Part shown: positions 20,702 through 29,635 of the stretch, in pieces
How the letters are laid out: each line of letters begins with the position of its first letter
Numbering within the stretch: the stretch's first letter is position 1
Origin: Allolobophora icterica
Lineage: Eukaryota > Annelida > Clitellata > Crassiclitellata > Lumbricidae
Direction of reading: 5' to 3'
DNA: 64,000 nucleotides
Assembly: GCA_963556255.1 (NCBI GenBank)
Contig: OY744607.1
Location: 53,332,170 to 53,396,169, forward strand
Notes under the pieces: generated by a model
The model's database searches: none
What the model saw: only the letters and a program-made list of their open reading frames with translations
Told to the model about the DNA's origin: nothing
Program-made: the position numbers and the translations under genes

Positions 20702-20735
20702 AAATAATCTTCATAAGATATATATTATATATATA

Positions 20736-21527
20736 ATGGAAGCGCGGTTAGAAAAGATAGTTCTCAACACAGAAAAGATCGCTCGTAACACGGAGCCTAA
20801 AGAGTCATTCAGCATTTTGGTGAGCGAGAGGAGCACTCAAATTAGAACTAAATTTAATCCTCTGATTCAACTTGACAAAAACAAAAAGTATGAAATGTGT
20901 CTTGTTAATCTTGAGACTTATAATTCCTTCCCGAATATCCATTCTTTAAACAACAAGTTTGTGTATTCGCCGGATAATGGTAAAACGTGGTTTACTATTG
21001 AAATCCCAGAAGGGAGTTACGAAATCGTAGATATAAACGAACACATTCAGAGAATCATGAAACAATCAGGACATTATGACGAAACGGGAGATGCGTACTG
21101 CATAACGTTACAAGCGAACAATAATACTTTGAAGTCGGTATTAGATATCGGTGCTAATTACATGGTTGATTTGACAATCGAGAACTCGATTAGAACTGTT
21201 TTAGGATTTAATAGCCGAGTGTATTCAGAAGGATATAACGAATCGGAGAACATAGTAAATATAATGAACGTAAATAGTTTGAGAGTAACCAGTGACGTAA
21301 TCGGATCTTCGTACTCTAACGGAACAACGGAAAACATTATATATTCCTTTTTCCCGAATGTAGGCCCCGGATACAAGATTATAGAAGTGCCCGTTAATTT
21401 AGTATATCTTCCTATTACGCTATTTACGATTTCGGCTATGGAAACAAAACTCACAGATCAAAATGGAAAACTAATCAACCTTCGAGGAGAGGAGCTGTCG
21501 ATCAGGTTTAAAATTAGAGAAGTGTGA
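20736..21527 (+). CDS. mCP: Minor capsid protein (penton-like single jelly roll), 263 aa
   Basis: After a short heptad-like start (LEKIVLNTEKIARNT), the protein has FNPLIQLDKNKKYEMCLVNL, then GYKIIEVPVNLVYLPI and a final strand LSIRFKIREV. This order and the FNPxIxL-YExxLxNxET pattern are those of Polinton minor capsid proteins, which form a single jelly roll at the fivefold vertices. The position directly after the packaging ATPase supports the call. The frame is intact. The start lies behind ATATATTATATATATA. The identification rests on pattern and synteny. Confidence 0.8.
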   Translation: MEARLEKIVLNTEKIARNTEPKESFSILVSERSTQIRTKFNPLIQLDKNKKYEMCLVNLETYNSFPNIHSLNNKFVYSPDNGKTWFTIEIPEGSYEIVDINEHIQRIMKQSGHYDETGDAYCITLQANNNTLKSVLDIGANYMVDLTIENSIRTVLGFNSRVYSEGYNESENIVNIMNVNSLRVTSDVIGSSYSNGTTENIIYSFFPNVGPGYKIIEVPVNLVYLPITLFTISAMETKLTDQNGKLINLRGEELSIRFKIREV

Positions 21528-21577
21528 AAATTAATTATCGTGGTATTAAAGTTTTTAATTTCAATTATATATATAAA

Positions 21578-22201
21578 ATGAGTCGATATACGAATACAAA
21601 AGTTAATGTTTCGGATGGACAAAAAGACAAAATTAAACGCGCAGTTGAAGCAGGGACAGGAACGAGTATAAGACTAACTCACGGAGATCTATCCGGGGAA
21701 CACGTTTTAGCTCTTACACGAGCACAAATTAATAAAATGGCGAAAGCATATCAGAATGGGACTGGTACTACGCTCAAAATGAGTAAAACGCAAATAGACC
21801 ATAATATGAAAGTCGAAGGCGGTTTTCTTCCAGCGTTATTACCACTTCTAGCGACAGCTGGAAAATTTCTTCTTTCTAGCGTTCTGCCAAGTCTTGCAAC
21901 TGGAGCTTTAAGCGGATTAGCGAGTACAGGAGTAAGTAAGATAATGGGATCGGGTGTTAATGGAGGTGCTTTATACATAAAGAAAGGAGGAAGAAGCTAC
22001 AAGATGGTTCCGCACGCAGCCGGTCTTTACCTGAAACCATGGTCAGGGTCGGGATTAGACGGTGTAGGAGAAGGACTGTACATGCGCAGAGGTTCTGGAT
22101 TTGTCAATGGTGCAGGATTAATTCTTGGAAACGACAATCCTATTTCAAAAGTACTTTCTAACATCCCAATCCTTGGTCCGCTTCTTGGAATGATTTTGTA
22201 A
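21578..22201 (+). CDS. Hydrophobic virion-type protein, 207 aa
   Basis: I chose the ATG at 21578, not the upstream 21524, because it follows the element's usual TATATATAAAATG leader and does not overlap the penton-like gene. The N-terminal part is hydrophilic (KVNVSDGQKDKIKRAVEAG). Two related phrases, TGTSIRLTHGDL and TGTTLKMSKTQI, suggest a short duplicated module. Residues 85-125 are hydrophobic (LPALLPLLATAGKFLLSS...), followed by Gly-rich segments (GLYLKPWSGSGLDGVGEGLY) and a hydrophobic end. Proteins of this layout sit beside the penton gene in many Polintons and may be minor virion or membrane-active components. The function is not established. Confidence 0.7.
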   Translation: MSRYTNTKVNVSDGQKDKIKRAVEAGTGTSIRLTHGDLSGEHVLALTRAQINKMAKAYQNGTGTTLKMSKTQIDHNMKVEGGFLPALLPLLATAGKFLLSSVLPSLATGALSGLASTGVSKIMGSGVNGGALYIKKGGRSYKMVPHAAGLYLKPWSGSGLDGVGEGLYMRRGSGFVNGAGLILGNDNPISKVLSNIPILGPLLGMIL

Positions 22202-22254
22202 AGGTTTTAATATATATATCTAAATATATAATATATAAAAAGTCGGGATACGGT

Positions 22255-22641
22255 ATGCCAATACACAAGTTTATAACAAAACGCAATTCTCCGAGGAGAG
22301 TTAGAACTCGACCAGATTCAGTATTTTGGTTGCCTAAAGAAGTAACGCATCGGGCTATAAGACAACCGGGCTCACAGCGTTGGGAGATTTTCGCACAACG
22401 AGCGATCACAATTCAAGCCAGATCGTCGGTCTCGCAAGAGCTAGGATTTGGCGTTCGACTAACTAGGGGAGTCTGTCTAGTCTCGCTTAGACAGGCGATT
22501 AAAGAAAAGAAATGTAGCTTGCAAGATTCAACCATTTGCGAAGATGTAGAAGACATTGTTATTACCATTCAAAACAATTCCGATTCTGTAGTTATCATTA
22601 ACGAAAAAGATTCGCTATGCTACATTAATTACCACGTTTAA
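22255..22641 (+). CDS. Small protein with possible dUTPase-like fold, 128 aa
   Basis: The frame starts behind an AT-rich leader and is intact. The second half, ARSSVSQELGFGVRLTRGVC and then VEDIVITIQNNSDSVVIINEKD, has the beta-strand rhythm of dUTPase-like proteins (SR/SS motif, then D-x-x-I-x-I-x-x-x-N-x-x-x-x-x-x-I-x-x-x-D). The catalytic motif Tyr/Asp segment is not clear, so if the fold is right it may be a non-enzymatic, structural descendant. Other explanations are open. Confidence 0.4.
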   Translation: MPIHKFITKRNSPRRVRTRPDSVFWLPKEVTHRAIRQPGSQRWEIFAQRAITIQARSSVSQELGFGVRLTRGVCLVSLRQAIKEKKCSLQDSTICEDVEDIVITIQNNSDSVVIINEKDSLCYINYHV

Positions 22642-22668
22642 ATTTAAAAAATCTTAATCATAATAATA

Positions 22669-23205
22669 ATGGAATATAAACAAATGGAAAATTCAGCGCA
22701 ATCGTATCGTTTTAAAAAAATTAACGAAATTCAAAAAGAAATCGAACAAGAACGCGATAAAAGGACCGCCTTAAGTACAAAGTATCGTAGGAACATAAGA
22801 ATGATTAGCATTATCGACAACGCTCTAATAGTAACTGTGATAGGGCTCAGCAGCTCGGGTCTGGCAGCTCTGGCTACTGTAATTGCAACTCCGGCCATAG
22901 CGATAGCAACAGGTACGGCAGTAGGTGTAGGATTGTTAATTATTATCGGAGGACAAGTTAGTAAGAAGCTTGCACTGAAATTGACAAAGCACGAAAAGAT
23001 TAAAACGTTAGCGGAAGCAAAACTAAACACTATCAGTAGCCTTATTTCAAAAGCTCTTGTGGACGACAATATTTCAGACGTTGAATATTCGCTAATTCTA
23101 AGCGAGTTTGTGAAATTCAACGATATGAAAGAAAAAATTAAAAATAAAACCAAAGTTAGCACAGAAAAATTAACGTTTAACGAGAACGTTTTAACTGGAA
23201 CGTAA
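22669..23205 (+). CDS. Coiled-coil protein with two membrane segments, 178 aa
   Basis: Residues 15-45 form a charged coiled coil (INEIQKEIEQERDKRTALST). Two hydrophobic helices follow: ALIVTVIGLSSSGLAALATV and a Gly/Ala-rich TGTAVGVGLLIIIGG. A second helical region after them contains HEKIKTLAEAKLNTISSLIS and a short EF-like DDNISDVEYS. Proteins of this build are frequent in Polinton-like loci of marine animals; their role is unknown, possibly a membrane-active or host-interaction factor. The frame is intact and lies between virion genes. Confidence 0.65.
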   Translation: MEYKQMENSAQSYRFKKINEIQKEIEQERDKRTALSTKYRRNIRMISIIDNALIVTVIGLSSSGLAALATVIATPAIAIATGTAVGVGLLIIIGGQVSKKLALKLTKHEKIKTLAEAKLNTISSLISKALVDDNISDVEYSLILSEFVKFNDMKEKIKNKTKVSTEKLTFNENVLTGT

Positions 23206-23265
23206 ATTAAACGTTCGAAATCAACGTTCGAAATTACGTTCGAATTTACGTTCGAATTTACGCTT
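23206..23265 (+). promoter_or_regulatory. Repeated palindrome block ACGTTCGAA before the 310-aa gene
   Basis: Four copies of ACGTTCGAA (spacing 12-14 bp) occur between 23211 and 23262, each with the palindrome TTCGAA. They lie in the 97-bp gap upstream of the ATG at 23303 and could be operator-like sites or a small satellite. Confidence 0.45.
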
Positions 23266-23302
23266 AAAAAATATAGCTATAAGCTTATATAAATAAAATA
23301 TA

Positions 23303-24235
23303 ATGTCGATTCTAAAGATAACCGATCCCGCAAAAAGAGATTTTATCGTTGAGGAGTTTCTGAAATCGAAGAAGAATATTCGACAAAACTTTTTATCCGA
23401 GAGATTAGGAGACATCGGACTACAACGAGAATTAACGTGGTTGTACAAACCAATAGTGGACTCTCAGTCAACAATTTCGAAAGAACAAAAGGCTTTGTTA
23501 TCAACTATAAAAGAAAACTCTGCAGAGACAGCTAGCGCTCTAAAAGCGCTTCCCGCTTCTATTTCGACATCGTTAAAAGCCATTCAGTTTCCTCAATACC
23601 CTTCGATACAGGCTTACGGAGAAGACCCGGTAGGCCTAGAAGATATAAAAACCTTAGAACTAGGAGATATTGCGGTGAAGTACCTGCAGCAATACGCGTC
23701 CGATAAAAAGATGGTAGACACAACGTTCGGAATAAACTCTAAAGACGGCCAATTTTATATAGGCGACAGCCCTATATCGATCAACGGCAATAACGTGACG
23801 GTAGGCGATAGGCCTAAGATATACGAAGGAACTCCAGGACTTTGGGAATTATTAACGATGGCCAAACCGGACGATTCGATTTTCAATGCAAACGATCGGG
23901 AAGAATATGCCGAGATTCTGAAGGTAACGAATGCTATGAGGCAGCCGAAAAATCCAAGTAAACCAAAATCCTCTAGGAGCTTAAAATATAAAAATATTAT
24001 TAAACCGATATGGGACTCGCTGATGTCAAAGGCGCAAGGTAAAGGAATAGGCCTACAGCGTATCGTTATTCCTCAAGATCCTAATGCATTAATAGAAATG
24101 TTATCTCTGCGAATGGCTAGCTTTGAGGCGGGCAATTCTGGAGTGAGAAATGAGATAGTTGGTATATGCGACGAGTTACTAAGACAAGGAGCGATAAATA
24201 AAAATGAATATAAAAATATAATGCTATTAATATAA
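23303..24235 (+). CDS. Conserved Polinton protein of unknown function, 310 aa
   Basis: An intact frame with a start behind TATATAAATAAAATATA. It has an N-terminal charged helix (DPAKRDFIVEEFLKSKKNIR), a central helix-rich part, then FGINSKDGQFYIGDSPISIN and the phrase YEGTPGLWELLTMAKPDD. I recognise TPGLWELL with a following D-x-x-x-Y-x-x-I-L as a feature of an uncharacterised protein common in Polinton loci of cnidarians and other animals. The C-terminal segment (IEMLSLRMASFEAGNSGVRNE) is helical. A virion-assembly role would fit its place but is only inference. Confidence 0.65.
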   Translation: MSILKITDPAKRDFIVEEFLKSKKNIRQNFLSERLGDIGLQRELTWLYKPIVDSQSTISKEQKALLSTIKENSAETASALKALPASISTSLKAIQFPQYPSIQAYGEDPVGLEDIKTLELGDIAVKYLQQYASDKKMVDTTFGINSKDGQFYIGDSPISINGNNVTVGDRPKIYEGTPGLWELLTMAKPDDSIFNANDREEYAEILKVTNAMRQPKNPSKPKSSRSLKYKNIIKPIWDSLMSKAQGKGIGLQRIVIPQDPNALIEMLSLRMASFEAGNSGVRNEIVGICDELLRQGAINKNEYKNIMLLI

Positions 24236-24238
24236 AAA

Positions 24239-24566
24239 ATGTTAGTAGTTGCTAAAAGAAGGTATAAGAAACAATATGTTATCGGAGGGGCGGGAATATT
24301 CGATGTTGTTGCGGGTTTTTTCAAGAAACTATTTACGTCAAATGCGGCTAAACAAATAGCGTCCACCGCTCTCAGCGTAGGTAAAGATGCGGCTAAAGAC
24401 ATCGGGCAAAAAGCGCTGGATGTTGGTAAAACTGTCGCTGCTGACGCTGGGAAACGATTAGTCGATAAAGCGATTGCTAAAATTATGAGTCCAAAAAATT
24501 TACCTACTACAAGTTCACAAACGCTTTCAGCGCTTTCAGCGTTCCAACCGCAGCTGAACGAATTAA
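24239..24566 (+). pseudogene. Small basic/amphipathic core-type protein, 5' part, split by a transposon
   Basis: The open frame begins just after the preceding stop. Its start is MLVVAKRRYKKQYVIGGAGI, a basic stretch with a Gly-Gly site of adenovirus-protease type (IGG|A), followed by a hydrophobic piece (FDVVAGFFKKLF) and then an Ala/Lys amphipathic helix. This resembles the pX/pVI-like minor core proteins of adenovirus relatives that are cleaved by the viral protease. The reading continues only as transposon sequence after 24566. A matching C-terminal part appears to lie at 27349-27510, beyond a DNA transposon and a SINE. Confidence 0.6.
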
Positions 24567-24770
24567 CCCAGCTAACACACCCACACGGGACCCAGACGGG
24601 TCCCATACGGGTTGCCATACGGGACCCGTACGGGATACCCGGCGGGATCCCGCCGGTTTTTGTCCGCGGTTTCCGTACGGGACCCATACGGGATATCCCG
24701 CCGGGCATCCCAGTTCATTCCCAGTTCATTCCCAGATGACTAAAAAGTGATACCCAGTTTAGCACAGTTA

Positions 24771-25110
24771 ATGGGCGGCGATCCCGGGGGACAAGACCCC
24801 TTTTAACAGTGGGGAGGACACACCATACATCTGCCCCCAATTTTGAAGAAACACCAAAAAAGTCAACCCAGTTTCTTAATCTCTTTTTGAGCAGATCAGT
24901 TCAAAACTCTTTTTGACCAGATCAGTTCAAAAGGGACAAGACCCCCTTGAACAGTAGGGGCACACACCATGCATCTGCCCCCCAGCCCCAAATTTTTAGG
25001 AAACAGCAAAAAAGTCACCCCAGTTTTTTTATACCTCTTTTGAGCAGATCAGTTCAAAACTCTTTTTTTGACCTGATCAGTTCAAAAACGTCGCCCCCCA
25101 CCTGTCAAAC
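24771..25110 (+). mobile_element. MITE family with GGCGGCGATC end, copy 2 (nested, degenerate)
   Basis: GGGCGGCGATCCCGGGGGAC opens the copy, as in copy 3 (49782). The other end, CACCTGTCAAACAAGAACTC, is a decayed form of CACCTCTCAGACAAGATCGC. Inside, the phrase TTTTTGAGCAGATCAGTTCAAAA occurs three to four times. CACAGTT flanks both sides and may be the target duplication. Confidence 0.6.
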
Positions 25111-25279
25111 AAGAACTCTGCCAGTGGCACAGTTTACAGTATAGTATGCAAACTGTACTGTAAACTGTGCTATATAGTTAAAGCAATAAATAATCAACAA
25201 AAGCGTTAAATGACACATCAATTTAATAAAGTCAATTTAATAAAGTAAAGTAATCATGCAGTCGATCTGCTCTGTAATT

Positions 25280-25486
25280 TCATTTAACAATAATGTCATC
25301 AGCAGTATTGGTGAACTCCTGATCAACACTGATCGACTCTGACTCGGTCTCTTTGAATGGCGCCGATTTCAATAGTTGGCGGCCTCCAGTGCCATGATCC
25401 CTAGCATTACCAAACCAAATGGCCAACTCGTCTTCAACCATTTTCCTCGTGCTGTCCTTGGTAACAATATTATGTTTTACCGAACC
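25280..25486 (-). pseudogene. Exon-like coding fragment within the transposon
   Basis: On the minus strand, the acceptor GAAATTTCAG leads into an open frame of about 68 codons ending TAA. It has a protein-like composition, including RKMVEDELAIWFGNARDHGTGGRQ and an acidic Ser/Glu-rich end. It could be the last exon of a transposon gene or a captured host exon. No family was recognised with confidence. Confidence 0.35.
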
Positions 25487-25499
25487 TGAAATTTCAAAC

Positions 25500-26900
25500 A
25501 TGCAACATTTTTGATTAAAAATAACAAGTTACAAAGAACAAGAATTAAGAATTTGATGTGCTCTGATTTGTATTGTAAAATGGTATTATTCCAATAACTC
25601 TTTCTGTTATTAAATGACAATATTTAGAGACACTGCCTGCACAATGTTGACTAATGTAACATAATAAAACAAAATGTAATCATTACACCCGTCAATCACA
25701 CAGGCTGTTACCAAGCTACTAAGAACTAGTGAATGCAAAGCTTAAGAGTGAATCATTCATATAAAAGTAACTAAGAAACCATTTCATTCTACAGAATCAT
25801 GGCCTTTTTAATATGTTTGTTCAACACGTACTCCCGTTTAAAATATTCTAATTGCACCTTGTTTTCGATCAGTTCATTAAGGATTGCAGAGATATTATAA
25901 CTACATCACAAAGACAATTAAATGGTTGTGTACTTTAAAATTTCTCAGACTAGTCTTCAACGTTGTCGACTCTTGTTGCATGAAGCCCTGCAATATCGTC
26001 ATTCTCATCTTCACAGAGTGCAGTACTTATTGATCTCGACAACTATCCAGTTTTGATGGTCACGGCAGCTGCAATGTTTAATTCAGCAGCAATTACGCTA
26101 GTTTTCAAGTTTATTGTAAACGTTCAACAATGTATAAGCTAAATTTAAAGGATACTATGTTCAAATGAAACTTTAAGCTAAATTTATAGGAAGTTTAAGC
26201 TAAACGTTCACGTATAATCTATGAAACTTTAAGCTACATTTATTGGATAATTGTTCAAAATGTTTAAATGAAACTTTAATGCGACTTAACGGAGAGATGT
26301 CAACATCTAACACGGATAAACTTGAAAACTAGCGTCATTGCTGCTGAATATTTGTCGATGTGCTTTCATTTAAATAGCCTTATTGGTGTCTGGGCGCTAA
26401 CTAGTGTTAAGGTGCGACCTCTTGTCACACAGTAATACATAGCCCCTTGAATTTGGGTCAGACCATAACATTAGGACCCTCATAGCGCAAGTTTACCGTA
26501 CAGTCCATAACCCTAACCAGGGCTGTAGTCGAGGGTATACGCGGGTATACACTATACAGTGTGTATTCACCTCTAGAGACCGTATAGGCCTACTCACCTC
26601 CCAAATAGTTATATTTATTTATATTAAAATACTGTAGCGTATACTCACAAAATACTGTAGCGTAGACTCACCTCTAATTTGTTTCGGAAAACTAACCCGT
26701 AGCGTGTACTCACCTCTAATTTTACCACTACAGCCCTGACCCTAACCCACTGCAATCTCCGTTTCGTCTATCCCGACCACAATTAAATAGGCCTACAGCA
26801 TTTACATAAACTGTTAATATACGCAGATATAGGTTCATTAGTAGGCCTATAATAAATATAACGTAATCTTACTTTTCACAGAAACACATCGCGATCTGTC
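25500..26900. other. Interior of the 2.5-kb transposon, no gene seen
   Basis: AT-rich sequence without a supported frame. Near 26100-26290 there are several copies of the phrase AAACTTTAAGCTAAATTTA, and near 26560-26720 several copies of GTAGCGTATACTCACCTCTAA. Confidence 0.5.
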
Positions 26901-27100
26901 AAATATGTGTACATTCGAAACGGCAGGCACACAAAATGGCGGACCGGCGGTAGAAATACGAATACCGGTAGGAGGCGCCACCGACGCGGGCTGGACCGTA
27001 GGGTCCCTTACGCAAACCGTGGTCAAAAACCGTGAGAATCACGTACCGTCAAACCGGATGAAACCCACAAGGGACCCGTGCGGGTGTGTTTGCTGGGAAG

Positions 27101-27118
27101 GTAAGGACTTGCTAACTA
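27101..27118. repeat. SINE target-site duplication, left copy
   Basis: GTAAGGACTTGCTAACTA is repeated as GTAAAGACGTGCTAACTA at 27347-27364 (16 of 18 identical). The pair frames the SINE and shows that the sequence to its right is the original Polinton coding sequence. Confidence 0.75.
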
Positions 27119-27346
27119 AATAATAATAATAATAATAATATTTATTCTTTAATTAAGCGCCTGCAAACGCACTGCGCTGTACATGTACATGTTATGCGAT
27201 AAACCTTAACTACTAACAGAACAGACAGCCTGCAATACACGGCGCAAATTGCAGCCTACAAAGCATGTCCGCCTATGGGACTCGATCTCTGTACCTCTCG
27301 CACTCTACGCCAGATGTTATCCAATGCGCTATCGGGCCCCAAGAAA
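27119..27346 (-). mobile_element. tRNA-derived SINE inserted in the Polinton
   Basis: The minus strand runs from a tRNA-like head (GCGCATTGGATAACATCTGG, then AGATCGAGTCCCATAGGCGG) to GCGCTTAATTAAAGAATAAA and a (TTA)n tail. A close copy lies at 50867-51077. An 18-bp imperfect target duplication flanks it. As a tRNA-headed, A/T-tailed unit of about 228 bp it is a typical SINE. Confidence 0.8.
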
Positions 27347-27348
27347 GT

Positions 27349-27510
27349 AAAGACGTGCTAACTAGACTTATTAACGACGGAACGCGTTCGAAGAGTACAA
27401 ATATAAATTATTTAATGATGGGGCACGGTATGAATTCCAATGCAAAGAGCGCTATTAGAATTCAAGATCTCGTTAGACGTTTAAACGGAGCTGGATTGAA
27501 AGTTGCATAG
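27349..27510 (+). pseudogene. 3' part of the split core-type protein gene
   Basis: The frame leads from the SINE duplication to TAG at 27510 and contains NYLMMGHGMNSNAKSAIRIQ and the end LVRRLNGAGLKVA. The composition and codon use are like the neighbouring Polinton genes, and the piece has no start of its own. Lying between the transposon/SINE insertion and the major capsid gene, it is best read as the downstream part of the gene that starts at 24239. Confidence 0.5.
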
Positions 27511-27557
27511 GTTATTTATATTTAAATAAAATAAAATCATATATTATTAATAAAAAA

Positions 27558-28866
27558 ATGCAATCAGATATACTAAGATTCACGGAACAACCTTTGACGG
27601 ACGAGAGTATCGAACGCTACGAATTTCACGAGTATGAACCTACTGCGAGAACGAATCTAAACACAACGGGCGAGATTCGTATCAATATCGAGCTCCAAGA
27701 CTTGTTCAGCCACCCTTCAGAATCCTATTTGCTATTCGAAGGAAGACTTACTAAAGCGGATAATACCGCATACGTTAATGCCGATGCAGTGGCTGTTACG
27801 AATAACGGGCTTATGCATCTATTTAGCCAAATATCGTATTCTCTATCGAATCAAGAAATAGAAACGTTATTTCACCCGGGTCAAGCTACCACGATGCTTG
27901 GATTGCTAAAATACCCAAACGATTTTCAACTGGCACAAGGTTTAAATCAGCTGTGGTATAAAGACAGTGGTGCAACGGCCGTTGTCGCCGATAACACGGG
28001 GTTTGCGGTCAGACAACAGTATCTTATTCGAAAACCAACTGCTAAGGGAACGTTCAGCTTTATAGTTGCATTAAAGCACATCTCCCGGTTTTTGCGATGA
28101 TTACGACAAGATTGTTTACGGTTTGAAACATACGCTAACGCTAGTGCGCAAAGCCGACGACGATGCTATTTTTAGAGGCCACGATGCAGCGGCTGGAAAA
28201 GTTGCAATAGAAAAGATATCGTGGTTTATGCCTCACGTTATTCCATCCGATATGGAAAAAATGCAGTTATATAAAACGATAGAATCGAAAGCATCGTTGG
28301 CCGTCGCCTATCGCGCTCGTCAATGCGACACCATAACTGTTCCTCAGTCGACTACTTTCAGTTGGAGACTTAGTGTCAAGACATCTCCGGAAAAACCGAG
28401 GTATATAGGCCTAATAGTAGGGTTTCAGACAAGTCGTGACGGAAATCAAGAAGCTAATCCGTCGATCTTCGACCATTGCGATCTTAAGAACATGTACGTA
28501 ATGATGAATCAGGAAAGATACCCGGCTGTGGACTACAACCTATCGTTTCCTAATCAACAATTCTCGAGAGCGTACCGAGCAGCGGCAACGTTTAGCGAAA
28601 AATTCTACGGAATGGATCAGTTGATAACGCAGAGTAATATAACACCGAGTGATTATAAAGAACTATATCCGCTAATGATTTTCGACGTTAGCAAACAATC
28701 TGAGCGATTAAAGTCGTCGGTCGTCGATATTCAGATCAAAGCTATATTTAATACGGCAGTGCCGGCCGAAACCGAAGCTTATGCTATCGTAATTTCGGAC
28801 AAGTTGCTAGAGTTTCAGTCGGATGGGCAGAAGCTAAACGTCGTCTACGGTAGGAGCTCGTCTTAA
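27558..28866 (+). pseudogene. MCP: Major capsid protein (double jelly roll), frameshifted
   Basis: Two open frames in different phases, 27558-28100 and about 28100-28866, together cover a Polinton-type major capsid protein. The first contains YEFHEYEPTARTNLNTTGEI and LMHLFSQISYSLSNQEIET; the second contains KISWFMPHVIPSDMEKMQLY and later SFPNQQFSRAYRAAATFSEK. These are features of hexon-like double jelly-roll capsid proteins of Polintons. The break is a frame shift near 28080-28120, with an early stop just after it in the first frame. No second lesion was seen. The family's proteins build the pseudo-hexagonal capsid shell; this copy should not make a full-length one. Confidence 0.85.
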
Positions 28867-28946
28867 ATCGCCGCGATTTAAATGCTAAATGCTAAGGGTG
28901 AAGGCTATGAATAAAATTTCTTTTTTTCTTAAACATACATAAAGAG

Positions 28947-29492
28947 ATGTTTACTTATATTAGTAATAAGAAGATGAAACTTCCAGAGCTGAGAAGCTTA
29001 CTGGTCCAGCACAACGTTAAGGGTTGTACTCATCTCAACAAGCCCGAGCTTATAGCTCTATTGAGCGCAATGGAGATTCTTGCTCGCGATGTCTCAGAAA
29101 AAGAGAAACTAGAGAAACTAGAGAGACGACAAAGGCAAGAACTGCAGAAAGAGCAGCAGAAAGAATATCGGAAAGAATATCAGAAAGAATATCAGAAAGG
29201 ATACTGGAAAGAATATCGGAAAGAACGAATATTGAAAAGAAACTTCCAGGAAGGCGCATATGATAGAGCGAGGTATATCAGAAATCAGCCGAAAAAAGTA
29301 GAAATTTTAGACCTAGAAACCGGTGATGTTGTCGTGTATCCGTCGATATACAAAGCAGCTAAGGCGCACGGTCAAAACGCGCCAATAATAGAATGGTATA
29401 ATGGAAAAGTATGGCGAAATAGATACAAAATTAAGGTGTACGATAGAATTAACATTAACAGCCATGTAGTCGATGATGAAACGTTAGAATAA
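28947..29492 (+). CDS. SAP-domain, coiled-coil protein with NUMOD-like C-terminus, 181 aa
   Basis: Residues 11-41 (LPELRSLLVQHNVKGCTHLN...) fit a SAP motif, a helix-extended-helix DNA-binding fold. A long charged helix follows, built of KEYQKEYQK-type repeats (about residues 60-95). The C-terminal part, VEILDLETGDVVVYPSIYKA and IIEWYNGKVWRNRYKIKVYD, looks like the NUMOD1-type DNA-binding module found with homing or viral endonucleases. It is probably a DNA-binding protein working with replication or packaging. It is preceded by CTTAAACATACATAAAGAGATG, which recurs in similar form before the polymerase leader. Confidence 0.65.
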   Translation: MFTYISNKKMKLPELRSLLVQHNVKGCTHLNKPELIALLSAMEILARDVSEKEKLEKLERRQRQELQKEQQKEYRKEYQKEYQKGYWKEYRKERILKRNFQEGAYDRARYIRNQPKKVEILDLETGDVVVYPSIYKAAKAHGQNAPIIEWYNGKVWRNRYKIKVYDRININSHVVDDETLE

Positions 29493-29635
29493 TACGACAA
29501 AACAATCGATTCCGTTGTGAATGAGCTGTGAGATTTTGGGGAAAAAAATAAATAAAAAATTAAACATAAATAAAAAAATTTGTTTTTCTTAAACAACACT
29601 TAAAGAAATGAATATATATATGTATATATAAAGGA
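29493..29635 (+). promoter_or_regulatory. AT-rich leader of the polymerase gene
   Basis: TTTTTCTTAAACAACACTTAAAGAAATG (29584-29610) resembles the leader of the preceding gene (TTTTTCTTAAACATACATAAAGAG). It is followed by ATATATATATGTATATATAA before the polymerase ATG. Confidence 0.45.

Larger units (their letters stand above)
24567..27097. mobile_element. 2.5-kb DNA transposon inserted in the Polinton, ends CCCAGC(T/A)AACACACCC
   Basis: The left end CCCAGCTAACACACCCACAC and the inverse of the right end, CCCAGCAAACACACCCGCAC, match at 18 of 20 positions and are followed by GGGACCC/GGGTCCC. Subterminal zones are full of GTACGGGACCC-type palindromes. No transposase domain was recognised, so it is probably non-autonomous. 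No convincing target duplication is visible. It carries a nested MITE at 24771-25110. Confidence 0.75.

Noticed and set aside
29050..29263. Second frames (ERISERISER, ILSDILSD) inside the SAP-domain gene
   Set aside because: Shadows of the KEYQKEYQK coiled-coil repeat in the true frame at 28947-29492.
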